The notes beneath the pieces were generated by a model that was not told the origin of the DNA, ran no database searches, and was given only the letters and a program-made list of their open reading frames with translations. From NCBI GenBank assembly GCA_934463165.1, contig CAKSJG010000024.1:1-45374 (forward strand): 45,374 bases of DNA, written 5' to 3'. This document shows positions 8,852 through 18,175 of this stretch, piece by piece; position 1 is the stretch's first letter; the number at the start of each line of letters is the position of its first letter. Source of the DNA: an uncultured Clostridia bacterium. GTDB taxonomy: Bacteria; Bacillota; Clostridia; UMGS1810. A program made the translations under genes and the position numbers.

Positions 8852-10446
8852 GAGTAATTGTATGTGACAACTATGACAAAATGTCGGAAACTGCGGCAAA
8901 TCTTATCGTAAGCCAGATTATGCTTAAGCCGAATTCCATCCTTGGTCTTGCAACAGGTTCAACACCTGTCGGTATGTATGAAAAGCTCGGTGAAAAGTGC
9001 AAAAACGGAGAGGTTGACTTTTCAAAGGTTTCAAGCTTTAATCTTGACGAGTATTACCCGATAAAAAAGTCAAATGATCAGAGCTATGCATATTTTATGG
9101 AAGAAAATCTTTTTTCCAAAATTAATATAGACAGAGCAAATACCCACATTCCCAACGGAGAGACCGACGATCCGGACGCGGAGTGCAAAGCATATGAAGA
9201 AAGCATCAAAAAAGCGGGCGGGGTTGACCTGCAGATTCTGGGAATAGGCAGAAACGGGCACATCGGCTTTAACGAACCCGAGATATCCTTAAGCTCTCAC
9301 ACTCACCTTACCAAGCTTACGGAGAGCACAATAGAGGCTAATTCAAGATTTTTCGATAATATAGACGAGGTCCCCAAAAAGGCGCTCACCATGGGTATCG
9401 CAACAATCCTTTCGGCAAAAAAGATTATCCTTTTGGCCAGCGGAGCAAGCAAGAGCAGAGTAATTTCGGAGCTTATGAACGACGAAATAAACACCGATAT
9501 CCCTGCCACAATGCTTAAAACTCACCCCGATGTTATTCTTATCTGCGACAGAGACGCATACACCGGCGCGAGATTCGGTGTTGATATAGGCGGAACAAAT
9601 ATCAAATTTGCCGTTGTTGAGGGCAGAAACGTAAAGAGCACCTATGAGATAGACACAGCCGACACGGCAGATGGTATAATTGACGATATTGTTAAACAAT
9701 ATAAAAAAATAAAGAAAGTATACGATATAAAAGGCATCGGAGTAGGCACTCCCGGAGTGTTTAAAAACGGATGCGTTTCCGCGGTTAATCTTCCGTTTAA
9801 AAACCTTCCTCTCGAAAAAATCCTTGCCGAAAAAACCGGAGCGTCCGTTTCGGTTGATAACGACGCAAACTGCGCAGGCCTCGGCGAGGTAAGCTTCGGA
9901 ATAGCAAACGACTGCGAAAATATCGTTTTAATCACACTCGGAACAGGCGTCGGCGGCGCGGTTATAACAGGCAGAAAGCTTTTGCAGAGCAATAACAAAA
10001 TGGGAGAGATAGGCCATATCATAATCCAGGCTGACGGCGGCAGACAGTGCCCGTGCGGACTCTGCGGCTGCTTTGAACAGTATGCTTCCGCAACCGCTCT
10101 TTCAAAAGACGCGGCAAAAGCTGCCGAAGAAAATAAAGACAGCGTCCTTTATGAAATATACATGCAAAACGGCAAAAAGCTCGGCGGCAAAGAAGTCTTT
10201 GAAGCTATTGACAAGGGATGCCCCGTTGCAAAGAGCGTATTTGAAAAGTATGTTCACTATCTTGCCGTCGGAATCGACAGTCTTAACAATATCTTCGGCC
10301 CCGACGCGGTTGTCCTTGCCGGAGGAATCACAAAGCAAGGCAGCAAGCTTCTTGAACCGCTCAAAAAAGCCGTGCGCACGGATGTCCGTATAGATATATC
10401 GGATCTCCAGAGCAGAGCGGGATCTCTGGGAGCGGCAATGCTGTAA
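8848..10446 (+). CDS. Fusion of glucosamine-6-phosphate deaminase (NagB) and ROK sugar kinase
   Basis: 532 residues in one frame. Residues 1-238 are a full NagB, which turns glucosamine-6-phosphate into fructose-6-phosphate and ammonia. Seen: GLATGSTPVGMYEKL (33-47), FNLDEYY (64-70, D67) and GIGRNGHIGFNEP (132-144; H138, E143), the Bacillus form of the motif. Residues from about 243 are a full ROK kinase: FGVDIGGTNIKFAV (243-256), DNDANC (337-342), GTGVGGA (365-371), GEIGH (386-390) and the zinc motif CPCGLCGCFE (401-410). ROK enzymes of this type phosphorylate glucose, GlcNAc or ManNAc. The linker is only a few residues. A kinase-deaminase fusion could link 6-phosphorylation of an amino sugar to its entry into glycolysis; glucosamine would need no deacetylase, and no nagA lies here. 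A strong terminator follows. Both domains are sure; kinase substrate is inferred. Confidence 0.9.
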   Translation: MRVIVCDNYDKMSETAANLIVSQIMLKPNSILGLATGSTPVGMYEKLGEKCKNGEVDFSKVSSFNLDEYYPIKKSNDQSYAYFMEENLFSKINIDRANTHIPNGETDDPDAECKAYEESIKKAGGVDLQILGIGRNGHIGFNEPEISLSSHTHLTKLTESTIEANSRFFDNIDEVPKKALTMGIATILSAKKIILLASGASKSRVISELMNDEINTDIPATMLKTHPDVILICDRDAYTGARFGVDIGGTNIKFAVVEGRNVKSTYEIDTADTADGIIDDIVKQYKKIKKVYDIKGIGVGTPGVFKNGCVSAVNLPFKNLPLEKILAEKTGASVSVDNDANCAGLGEVSFGIANDCENIVLITLGTGVGGAVITGRKLLQSNNKMGEIGHIIIQADGGRQCPCGLCGCFEQYASATALSKDAAKAAEENKDSVLYEIYMQNGKKLGGKEVFEAIDKGCPVAKSVFEKYVHYLAVGIDSLNNIFGPDAVVLAGGITKQGSKLLEPLKKAVRTDVRIDISDLQSRAGSLGAAML

Positions 10447-10470
10447 AATATAAATATTTTAAATAATCAA

Positions 10471-10510
10471 AAACCACCTTTCGCATATCGCGGCGAAAAG
10501 GTGGTTTTTT
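10471..10510 (+). terminator. Rho-independent terminator after the NagB-ROK gene
   Basis: Stem AAACCACCTTTCGC against GCGAAAAGGTGGTTT (one bulged A), short loop, then a T run ending at 10510. It lies 25 bp past the stop codon. Confidence 0.9.
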
Positions 10511-10736
10511 GAAAATTTCGGACTTCCGTGACATACTTTGATATTATTAAAATTATAAGTCATGGCAAGTCACCTCAAAGCATATTAACCTAATGTTAGT
10601 ATATCACAAAACAGATATACAATGGATTTTATTCAAAAAATTATTCAAAAAATTGTAAAACAGTATTTTTCGGATTTGACAGTTTTATCAACGCCTTTTA
10701 AAGATAAAATCATAACGCATAAATCCCCGAAAATCT

Positions 10737-10765
10737 TTGACAAATGCTGCATTTTGTTGTATAAT
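10737..10765 (+). promoter_or_regulatory. Sigma-A promoter of the pyruvyl transferase operon
   Basis: TTGACA (10737-10742), 17 nt, TATAAT (10760-10765). Its spacer carries the near-palindrome CAAATGC-T-GCATTTTG, and the promoter is almost identical to the gltX promoter at 14785-14813. The leader is about 120 nt. The remaining DNA between 10511 and 10736 shows nothing I can name. Confidence 0.85.
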
Positions 10766-10894
10766 TGAAATAATAAAAACAGACTTTTATATGCACGCAA
10801 AATCGTTATAAGCGGTGGCATGAAATTCAATATAAGCTGCATCGGACAGTCGGATGCGTTATTAAAGCGTAATATTTATCGGAGGTCACTGACA

Positions 10895-12085
10895 ATGAAA
10901 ATAGGAGTATTGAGTCATTATCATAACACGACAAATTACGGCGGAGCTCTGCAGGCATACGCACTGTGCAAGGTTCTTAATGATATGGGATATGACAGTG
11001 AGCAGATTGACGCGGACTGTTTTGCGGAATGTACGGATTTAAGCAGACAGGTGTCAAAGGCAAATAAAATAACCTTTTCGGCAAAAAAAATTCTCCGTGT
11101 GTTTAAGCCTGTTTACAGGACGATAAATTCGCTGAAATTCCGAAAAGACAGAGAACTGAGAAAAAAACTTCAGGCTTCGTTCAGGGATTTTAACGAAAAT
11201 CTGATACCTCATTCCGACAAACAGTATGACAGCACAACAATAAATAACACGCTTGATATATATGACGTGTTTATAGTCGGCAGTGACCAGGTATGGAATC
11301 CGATATGGTATTTTGAACCGTTTTTTCTTACCTTTGTTCCGAAAGGTGTTCCCAAGCTGTCATATGCGGCAAGCATATCTCAGCCGAGCCTTGCGGATAA
11401 TGTAAAACGGATATACAAAGAACATTTAAAAGACTTTTCGGCAATCTCCGTCCGTGAAAAAAGCGCCGTTGATTTACTGAGCGGTTTATCAGACAAAAAA
11501 ATCGAGCATGTTCTTGACCCCGTGCTGCTGCCGGAGCGTGAGTGCTGGGAGAATGTGACATCCGAAAGATACACCGATGCCCCGTATGTTTTTTGCTATT
11601 TTCTCGGTTCTGACAGTGAAGTGCGCAATATTGCAAAAGAATACGCAAAAAGCCGCGGCTTAAAGCTGATTAATATTAAGCATGCTGCGGGGAATTATCA
11701 TGCATCGGATATAAATTACGGAGACATATCCCCCGATGCTCCGTCGCCGAGCGAATTTCTGTCGCTTATAAAGTATGCGGATACGGTATTCACCGACAGC
11801 TTCCATGCCTCGGTATTCTCGTTTATTTTTAAAAGGCAGTTTTTTGTGTTTGAACGAACGGGTCACAAAAGCATGAGCACGCGTATTACAAGTCTTATGT
11901 CTCTTTTTGAAACGGAAAACCGCTTCTGCGATATTGCCGGGAGAAAAACATTTGCTTATATATCCGCGCAAAACCCGATAGATTACGAAAAAAATTTTAA
12001 CGGCTTTGAGACGATGAGGAATAATTCTTTGAATTTTTTGAGAAGCAACCTTAATGAAGCCGAAAAGAAAGTGAAGAAAAAATGA
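10895..12085 (+). CDS. Polysaccharide pyruvyl transferase family protein
   Basis: 396 residues from ATG 10895, which has GGAGG at 9-nt spacing; an in-frame ATG at 10820 lacks a ribosome site. The start (MKIGVLSHYHNTTNYGGALQ) with the NYGGALQAYAL loop is typical of the CsaB/WcaK pyruvyl transferase family. VGSDQVWNP and, later, DTVFTDSFHASVFS are the family's conserved GSDQ and D-S-F-H-A signatures. Members move enolpyruvate from PEP onto sugars of cell-wall polymers or exopolysaccharides. It is first in an operon with a flippase (4-nt ATGA overlap) and an FrhB-like protein, a set often seen in Clostridia and Bacteroidetes polysaccharide loci. The acceptor is unknown. Ketal pyruvylation of a wall polymer recognised by the SLH proteins nearby is a reasonable inference. 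Confidence 0.85.
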   Translation: MKIGVLSHYHNTTNYGGALQAYALCKVLNDMGYDSEQIDADCFAECTDLSRQVSKANKITFSAKKILRVFKPVYRTINSLKFRKDRELRKKLQASFRDFNENLIPHSDKQYDSTTINNTLDIYDVFIVGSDQVWNPIWYFEPFFLTFVPKGVPKLSYAASISQPSLADNVKRIYKEHLKDFSAISVREKSAVDLLSGLSDKKIEHVLDPVLLPERECWENVTSERYTDAPYVFCYFLGSDSEVRNIAKEYAKSRGLKLINIKHAAGNYHASDINYGDISPDAPSPSEFLSLIKYADTVFTDSFHASVFSFIFKRQFFVFERTGHKSMSTRITSLMSLFETENRFCDIAGRKTFAYISAQNPIDYEKNFNGFETMRNNSLNFLRSNLNEAEKKVKKK

Positions 12086-13626
12086 AAATGAATCAACTTA
12101 AAGCCGGATCCGTACTTTCATATCTGCAAATGGCTGTCGGTGTAATTATCGGAGTTATATATACGCCCGTGATGATACGCCTGCTCGGAAAAAGCGAATA
12201 CGGATTATATAATACGGTGGCATCAACAATATCCGTGCTGTCAATATTAAGCCTGGGGTTTAACAGCAGTTATTTGCGTTATTACTCCATGTATAAGCAT
12301 AAAAATGATAAGGAATCGATATTTCGTCTGAACGGTTTATTTCTTGTTATATTTCTGATAATCGGAATCATTGCTCTCATATGCGGACTTTTTTTGTCAT
12401 TTAATCTTGAAACAGTGTTTTCAAAAGGGCTCACGCCCGAAGAATACGACACCGCAAAGGTATTGATGATATTGCTGACGGTCAATCTGTCGGTGTCATT
12501 TCCCATGTGTGTTTTTTCAAATATTATATCGGCAAACGAAAGATATGTTTTCCTAAAGCTTTTGGGCATGGTTAAAACCGTTGTCGGCCCGCTTGTTACG
12601 CTTCCGCTGTTATTGATGGGTTATCGGTCAACGGCAATGGTTGTCGTTACATTAATTATATCCGTTCTTACTGATGCGGCGTATTTTATTTACGTTGTAT
12701 GCGTTCTTAAAAACAAATTTATATTCAAGAGGGTTAAAAACGGTATTTTTCTTGATTTATTTATTTACACATCCTTTCTGGCATTAAACGCAATCGTTGA
12801 TCAAATAAATATGAATATGGGAAAGCTTTTGCTCGGAAGATATAACGGCACGGGTGCCGTGGCGGTTTATTCGGTCGGATACTCCCTGTATCAGTATTAC
12901 ATGATGTTTTCAACATCGATATCGGGTGTTTTTTCACCCAGAATACATAAAATCGTTAACGCAACCTGCGATGATGCCGGCAGGCAGCGTACGGAGCTGA
13001 CGGATTTATTTGTACGAGTGGGCAGGATTCAGTTTCTGGTTCTTATGCTGATAGCTACGGGACTGATTTTTTTCGGAAAAACATTCATAAGCTTCTGGGC
13101 GGGAGAAGGATATGAAAATGCATATACCGTATCGGTACTGCTGCTTTTTTCATCGTCGCTTGCGCTTATTCAGAATCTGGGAATAGAGATTCAAAGAGCC
13201 GAAAACAAACACAGATTCCGCAGTATTGCATATACGGTTATGGCATTGTCAAACTTATTGCTGACAATAAAGCTTTGCCCCGTTTACGGCGCTGTCGGAG
13301 CAGCGGCCGGCACTGCGGCATCGCTTATTATCGCTAACGGAATCATCATGAATATATATTATCATAAACGGTGCAACATAGACATAAAGTGCTTTTGGAA
13401 AAATATAGCCCGTCTTTCGCTCGGATTAATATTCCCGTTGGCTGCGGGCACTGTCTTAAATATATTTATAAAGCAGAAAAGCATGACATATATGCTGCTC
13501 GGAGGCATGAGCTATACCGTCATATATTTCGCTTCCATGTGGCTTTTCGGAATGAACCGGTATGAAAAAGATTTGATTGTGAAACCCATAAATAAAATAT
13601 ACGTAAAGTTACGGAGAATCTCATGA
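12082..13626 (+). CDS. Wzx-type polysaccharide flippase (MATE/MOP superfamily)
   Basis: 514 residues, a polytopic membrane protein with about 12-14 hydrophobic segments from end to end (for example YLQMAVGVIIGVIYTPVMIR near residue 14 and GLFLVIFLIIGIIALICGLF near 84). The motif RLLGKSEYGLYNT shortly after the first segment is characteristic of the Wzx/RfbX polysaccharide transporters, which flip undecaprenyl-linked repeat units to the outer face. It starts inside the stop of the pyruvyl transferase and overlaps the FrhB-like gene, so the three are coupled. It is the only flippase in the window and could serve the large polysaccharide cluster on the other strand, which has a polymerase but no flippase. 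Confidence 0.9.
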   Translation: MKMNQLKAGSVLSYLQMAVGVIIGVIYTPVMIRLLGKSEYGLYNTVASTISVLSILSLGFNSSYLRYYSMYKHKNDKESIFRLNGLFLVIFLIIGIIALICGLFLSFNLETVFSKGLTPEEYDTAKVLMILLTVNLSVSFPMCVFSNIISANERYVFLKLLGMVKTVVGPLVTLPLLLMGYRSTAMVVVTLIISVLTDAAYFIYVVCVLKNKFIFKRVKNGIFLDLFIYTSFLALNAIVDQINMNMGKLLLGRYNGTGAVAVYSVGYSLYQYYMMFSTSISGVFSPRIHKIVNATCDDAGRQRTELTDLFVRVGRIQFLVLMLIATGLIFFGKTFISFWAGEGYENAYTVSVLLLFSSSLALIQNLGIEIQRAENKHRFRSIAYTVMALSNLLLTIKLCPVYGAVGAAAGTAASLIIANGIIMNIYYHKRCNIDIKCFWKNIARLSLGLIFPLAAGTVLNIFIKQKSMTYMLLGGMSYTVIYFASMWLFGMNRYEKDLIVKPINKIYVKLRRIS

Positions 13627-14780
13627 TAAAAACAGATGAAAAATTCAAATGCGTCGGCTGCGGAGCATGTGAAAATATATGCCCGAAAAAATGTATAACG
13701 CTTAAAGCGGACGAAGAAGGCTTTTTATATCCCGAAACAGATGCGGGCAGGTGTGCCGACTGCGGACTGTGTGAAAAGGCTTGCCCGACTGTTAATGCCG
13801 AAGCGCAAAATAACTCTTTTGAAAATGTAAACGCTTATGCCGCATACAGTCTTGATGAGCAAATCAGAGAAAAAAGCTCATCCGGCGGCATATTCAGCCT
13901 GTTTGCGGAGTATGTTTTGGAGCACGGCGGAACGGTTTACGGCGCCGCCTTTGACAGCGATATGAATGTTTGTCATATCGGCGTTGATAACAAAAAAGAA
14001 TTATACCGTTTGAGGGGTTCGAAATATGTTCAGAGTCGGATGGGAGATACATATAAACATGTGTTATCACAGCTTAAATCAGGCAGATATGTATTGTTTA
14101 CGGGCACTCCGTGTCAGACAGAAGCCCTTAAGGCGTATTTGGGCAGTGAATATGACAACCTGATATGCATGGATTTTATATGCCACGGTGTACCGTCACC
14201 GAAGGTATGGCGCAGTTATATGAAATACCGCGAAAAGAAAGCCGCGTCAAAAACGAAGAACGTAGCATTCAGACATAAAGAAAACGGCTGGAAAATGTCT
14301 TCCGTAAAATTTGAATTTGAAAACGGCAGGGAGTATATAAAGTGCTTCACAAAGGATTTGTATATGAGGGCATTTCTCTCCGATCTTTGTCTGCGGCCTT
14401 CATGTTATGAATGTAAATTTAAAAAGGTTAACAGAGTGTCCGATATTACGCTCGCGGATTTTTGGGGGATAGAAAGCATTTTACCTGATATGGATGACAA
14501 CAGGGGAACGTCTTTGTGTATTATCCGTTCGGAGACGGGCATGAAAATATTTGAGGCGCTGTCCGAAAGGATGAAATGTAAAAAGGCAAATCTTGAAGAT
14601 GCGATCGGATATAACCCGTCAATGATCGAATCCGCGCCTATTCCGCCGAAAAGACGTGATTTTATGAGAAATATTACCGCGAAAAAATTCGGCACTGCCG
14701 CAAGAAAATACAGTAAACGCAATTCCCGGAGCTTAATTAAGCGGATAATTATGAAAATTAAAATGCATAAATTCTTATAA
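13623..14780 (+). CDS. FrhB/FdhB-like iron-sulfur flavoprotein of polysaccharide loci
   Basis: 385 residues. The N-terminus has two 4Fe-4S motifs, CVGCGACENICP (about 10-21) and CADCGLCEKACP (about 46-57). After these comes the coenzyme F420 hydrogenase/dehydrogenase beta-subunit type domain, with EKSSSGGIFSLFAEYV, FTGTPCQTEAL and DFICHGVPSP, a set of signatures well known for this family. The ATG overlaps the flippase stop (ATGA) and has GGAG upstream. Such proteins are repeatedly found beside pyruvyl transferases in polysaccharide operons of bacteria that make no F420. Their reaction there is not established, so I assign only the family. There is no clear terminator before the gltX promoter. 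Confidence 0.85.
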   Translation: MIKTDEKFKCVGCGACENICPKKCITLKADEEGFLYPETDAGRCADCGLCEKACPTVNAEAQNNSFENVNAYAAYSLDEQIREKSSSGGIFSLFAEYVLEHGGTVYGAAFDSDMNVCHIGVDNKKELYRLRGSKYVQSRMGDTYKHVLSQLKSGRYVLFTGTPCQTEALKAYLGSEYDNLICMDFICHGVPSPKVWRSYMKYREKKAASKTKNVAFRHKENGWKMSSVKFEFENGREYIKCFTKDLYMRAFLSDLCLRPSCYECKFKKVNRVSDITLADFWGIESILPDMDDNRGTSLCIIRSETGMKIFEALSERMKCKKANLEDAIGYNPSMIESAPIPPKRRDFMRNITAKKFGTAARKYSKRNSRSLIKRIIMKIKMHKFL

Positions 14781-14784
14781 ATCT

Positions 14785-14813
14785 TTGACAAATGCGGCAT
14801 TTTGTTGTATAAT
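14785..14813 (+). promoter_or_regulatory. Sigma-A promoter of gltX-glnS
   Basis: TTGACA (14785-14790), 17 nt, TATAAT (14808-14813). The spacer differs from that of the 10737 promoter by one base within CAAATGC-G-GCATTTTG. No T-box leader fits in the roughly 30 nt before the gltX start. Confidence 0.85.
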
Positions 14814-14850
14814 CTATGATATATGATTATTTTTTGAAAGAGGTTTAAAA

Positions 14851-16506
14851 ATGGATTTTTCTTTACTTGCGGAATTGCTTTTTCCGCATATTGACAAAAC
14901 GATAGAAGACTATGAAAAGCAATACCCCGAAAGAGATCTTCCGGAGGGGGCAAAGGTTACGCGTTTTGCGCCGAGCCCGACGGGCTTTCTTCACATAGGC
15001 GGACTTTTTGCGGCGCTTATATCCGAAAGAACCGCGCATCAGAGTGGCGGAAGATTTATTCTCCGAATTGAAGATACCGACAAAAAGCGCGAGGTTGAAA
15101 ACGGCGTTGAAAAAATCCTTGAGGGGTTAAACAGCTTCGGCATAAATACAGACGAGGGCTTTGTATCGTCCGATGAGCAAAGAGGAGCTTACGGCCCGTA
15201 TAAGCAGAGCGAAAGAGCCGAAATTTATCAGTGCTTTGCAAAAAAGCTTGTCAGCGAGGGCAAGGCTTATCCGTGTTTCTGCACGGAGGACGAGCTTACC
15301 GCAACAAGACAGCATCAGGAGGAAGAAAAGCTCCTGCCCGGATATTGGGGCAAATTTGCAAAGTGCAGAGATCTTACCTATGATGAAATCAAGGAGAAAA
15401 TCGACGCCGGAATGCCATATGTCTTAAGGCTTAAATCATGCGGAAGCGAAGATAAAAGAATAGCCTTTAAAGACGGAATCCGCGGCAAAATAGAAATGAA
15501 CGAAAATATCGTTGATGTCGTGATACTCAAATCAGACGGAATACCGACATATCACTTTGCACACGTTGTTGACGATCACCTCATGCGCACGACGAACGTC
15601 ATCCGCGGCGACGAGTGGATCGCGTCTGTTCCGATTCATCTGCAGATGTTTTATATGCTCGGCATAAAGCCGCCGAAGTATGCGCATATTTCACCTATCA
15701 TGAAAGAGGACGAAGGCGGCAAACGCAAAATATCCAAAAGAAAAGACCCCGAGGCTGCCGTAAGCTACTATGACGACGAGGGCTACCCGGCAGACGGAGT
15801 TACGGAGTATCTTCTGAACCTTGCAAACTACACCTTTGAGGATTTCAGAAGAGCAAACAAAACGGCGCATTGGTCGGAATTTAAGCTTGAAATGAACAAA
15901 ATGAGCAATTCGGGCGCACTTTTTGACCTTGTAAAATTAAATGACGTATGCAAAAATACAATAGCGTCATACACCGCCGAAAAGGTTTATGAGCTTGCAA
16001 GCGCATGGGCAAAGAAACACGATGCGGAGCTTTGTTCTCTGCTCACGCGTGATAAGGCATTTTCCGTAGCCATGTTCGGCTTTGACCGCAACCCCGATAA
16101 GCCGCGAAAGGATATCGGCAAATGGTCGGAGGTCAGAGATGCATTTTCGTTTATGTTTGATGAGCTTTTTGACCGTAAATATGCAGCGGTTGAAAATGTG
16201 CCCGATGAAGATAAAATAAAAATGCTCGAAGATTATATCGGCATGTATGATGAAAATGCAGATAACGGCGCATGGTTTGAAACAATGAAGGATCTTGCCG
16301 AAAAAGAAGGCTACGCAAGAGAAGTCAAGGAATATAAGAAAAATCCCGATTCCTTCCCCGGTCATGTCGGAGACGTCAGCAACGTAATCAGAGTTGCCGT
16401 AACCGGAAGAACAAAATCCCCCGACCTCTGCTCGATAATGAAAACTCTGGGCAAGGATAAGGTAACCGAAAGAATTGAATGTTATATAAAGGAGCTGAAA
16501 AAGTGA
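14851..16506 (+). CDS. gltX: Glutamate--tRNA ligase
   Basis: 551 residues; charges tRNA-Glu in the cytoplasm. The class I signature PSPTGFLHIGG (HIGH box) is at about residues 43-53 and the KMSKS equivalent KISKRKDPEA near 294-303. FILRIEDTD after the HIGH box is the conserved adenylate-site segment. A 35-residue extension precedes the catalytic core, making it longer than the usual 470-500. The start has GAAAGAGG at 7-nt spacing. Its stop overlaps the glnS start by one base (TGATG). With a GlnRS beside it, it need not misacylate tRNA-Gln; whether it does cannot be read from the sequence. Confidence 0.95.
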   Translation: MDFSLLAELLFPHIDKTIEDYEKQYPERDLPEGAKVTRFAPSPTGFLHIGGLFAALISERTAHQSGGRFILRIEDTDKKREVENGVEKILEGLNSFGINTDEGFVSSDEQRGAYGPYKQSERAEIYQCFAKKLVSEGKAYPCFCTEDELTATRQHQEEEKLLPGYWGKFAKCRDLTYDEIKEKIDAGMPYVLRLKSCGSEDKRIAFKDGIRGKIEMNENIVDVVILKSDGIPTYHFAHVVDDHLMRTTNVIRGDEWIASVPIHLQMFYMLGIKPPKYAHISPIMKEDEGGKRKISKRKDPEAAVSYYDDEGYPADGVTEYLLNLANYTFEDFRRANKTAHWSEFKLEMNKMSNSGALFDLVKLNDVCKNTIASYTAEKVYELASAWAKKHDAELCSLLTRDKAFSVAMFGFDRNPDKPRKDIGKWSEVRDAFSFMFDELFDRKYAAVENVPDEDKIKMLEDYIGMYDENADNGAWFETMKDLAEKEGYAREVKEYKKNPDSFPGHVGDVSNVIRVAVTGRTKSPDLCSIMKTLGKDKVTERIECYIKELKK

Positions 16507-18164
16507 TGGAAGAATTTACACCCTCAAACTTTATTAATGACGCAATCCAAAAGGATCTTTCAGACGGAGTGTATGACAGAGTTCAGACGAGATTCCCGCC
16601 CGAGCCGAACGGATATCTGCACATCGGTCATGTTAAAGCGATAAACATCGATTTTTCCATGGCAGAAAAATACGGCGGAACGTGTAACCTGCGTTTTGAC
16701 GATACCAACCCGACAAAGGAAGACGTGGAATATGTCGATTCCATTATGGACGATATAAAATGGCTCGGCTTCCATTGGGATAACGTGTATTATGCGTCGG
16801 ATTATTTCCCGGTTATATACGAATGTGCAATTAAGCTTATAAAAAAGGGTCTTGCCTATGTCGATGATCTTACGGGAGATGAAATCAAGGAATACAGAGG
16901 CACGCTTTTTAAACCCGGAAAAGAAAGCCCCTACCGCAACAGAAGCATAGAAGAAAATCTTGATCTGTTCAAACGTATGACGGACGGTGAATTCGAAACC
17001 GGAGCAAAGGTTCTCAGAGCCAAAATCGATATGGCATCGGGCAACATGAACATGCGTGACCCGATTATATACAGAGTCCTGCATGCTCATCATCACCGCA
17101 CGGGCGACAAGTGGTGCGTTTATCCGATGTATGATTTTGCACATCCGATATCCGACACCGCGGAGGGCGTAACCCACAGTCTCTGTTCTCTTGAATTTGA
17201 AGACCACAGACCTCTTTATGACTGGGTTCTTGAAGCCTGCGATTTTGAAAAACCGTCAAGACAGATTGAATTTGCAAGGCTTAACCTCACAAATACTCTG
17301 ACGAGCAAGAGAAAATGCCTCAAGCTTGTAAAAGACGGCATAGTTGACGGCTGGGATGACCCGAGAATGTCTACCATATGCGGAATGAGACGCCGCGGCT
17401 ATCCTGCGGCGGCGCTTGTCGATTTTGCCGAGAGGGTAGGGGTTGCCAAGGCGTTCAGCGTTGTTGACTATCAGATGCTTGAGCATTGCGTCAGAGAAAA
17501 TTTGAATCTTAACGCTCCGCGTGCAATGGCTGTTCTTCATCCGCTTAAGGTTACAATAGAGAACTATCCCGACGGCAAGAGCGAGCTGCTCCCCGTTGAG
17601 ATCAACCCCAATGATGAGAGCGCCGGCAAGAAGGAAATATCTTTCTCCAAAAATATATATATCGAACGCGACGACTTTATGGAGATTCCGGTCAAGGGTT
17701 ACAAGAGACTCACTCCCGATAACGAGGTGCGCTTAAAGGGTGCGTATTTCATTAAGGTTTCCGAAATAATAAAAGATTCCGACGGAAATGTCACGGAGCT
17801 GATATGCACCTATGATCCCGAGTCAAAGGGCGGCAATTCTCCCGACGGCAGAAAGGTTAAGGGAACGATTCAGTGGGTCGATGCAAACAACTGCGCAAAC
17901 GCAACGGTTAATATGTATGACAAGCTGTTTTTGACCTCTGACCCCGGCAGTGTTGACGAATATCTTGAAAATCTGAATCCCGATTCGCTCAAAGTGCTTG
18001 AAAACTGCAAGATAGACGCAGACCTTGCAAACGCAAAGGTCGGCACGTGCTTCCAGTTTATGAGAAACGGCTATTTTGCCGTAGACAGGCATTCAACCGA
18101 GGGCAATCTTGTGTTTAACCTTACCACGACTCTTAAGGATTCGTTCAAGATGCCGAATAAATAA
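16506..18164 (+). CDS. glnS: Glutamine--tRNA ligase
   Basis: 552 residues from ATG 16506, preceded by AAAGGAG at 11-nt spacing; the frame is open further upstream but inside gltX. Class I GlnRS: RFPPEPNGYLHIGHVKAIN near residues 30-48 (HIGH box), LRFDDTNPTKE, DPRMSTICGMRRRGYP in the middle, LTSKRKCLKLV as the KMSKS region, and a C-terminal beta-barrel anticodon domain. GlnRS is not universal in Clostridia, many of which use GatCAB amidotransferase instead. The direct coupling with gltX suggests balanced expression of both synthetases. Confidence 0.95.
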   Translation: MEEFTPSNFINDAIQKDLSDGVYDRVQTRFPPEPNGYLHIGHVKAINIDFSMAEKYGGTCNLRFDDTNPTKEDVEYVDSIMDDIKWLGFHWDNVYYASDYFPVIYECAIKLIKKGLAYVDDLTGDEIKEYRGTLFKPGKESPYRNRSIEENLDLFKRMTDGEFETGAKVLRAKIDMASGNMNMRDPIIYRVLHAHHHRTGDKWCVYPMYDFAHPISDTAEGVTHSLCSLEFEDHRPLYDWVLEACDFEKPSRQIEFARLNLTNTLTSKRKCLKLVKDGIVDGWDDPRMSTICGMRRRGYPAAALVDFAERVGVAKAFSVVDYQMLEHCVRENLNLNAPRAMAVLHPLKVTIENYPDGKSELLPVEINPNDESAGKKEISFSKNIYIERDDFMEIPVKGYKRLTPDNEVRLKGAYFIKVSEIIKDSDGNVTELICTYDPESKGGNSPDGRKVKGTIQWVDANNCANATVNMYDKLFLTSDPGSVDEYLENLNPDSLKVLENCKIDADLANAKVGTCFQFMRNGYFAVDRHSTEGNLVFNLTTTLKDSFKMPNK

Positions 18165-18175
18165 TCGGTGGGCCT

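Noticed and set aside
10645..10842. 65-codon minus-strand ORF upstream of the pyruvyl transferase
   Set aside because: It runs over a strong plus-strand promoter, and its likeness to a frame at 14405-14953 comes from the shared promoter DNA.
13623..14780. Sign of an F420-dependent hydrogenase
   Set aside because: The FrhB-like family is common in polysaccharide operons of bacteria without F420, and no hydrogenase subunits are near.
14761..14850. T-box leader before gltX-glnS
   Set aside because: The transcript leader is only about 30 nt, too short for a T-box.
14405..14953. 182-codon minus-strand ORF
   Set aside because: Antisense to the end of the FrhB-like gene and the start of gltX, both of which have clear protein families.
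16560..17207. 215-codon minus-strand ORF
   Set aside because: Antisense shadow within glnS, with no domain.
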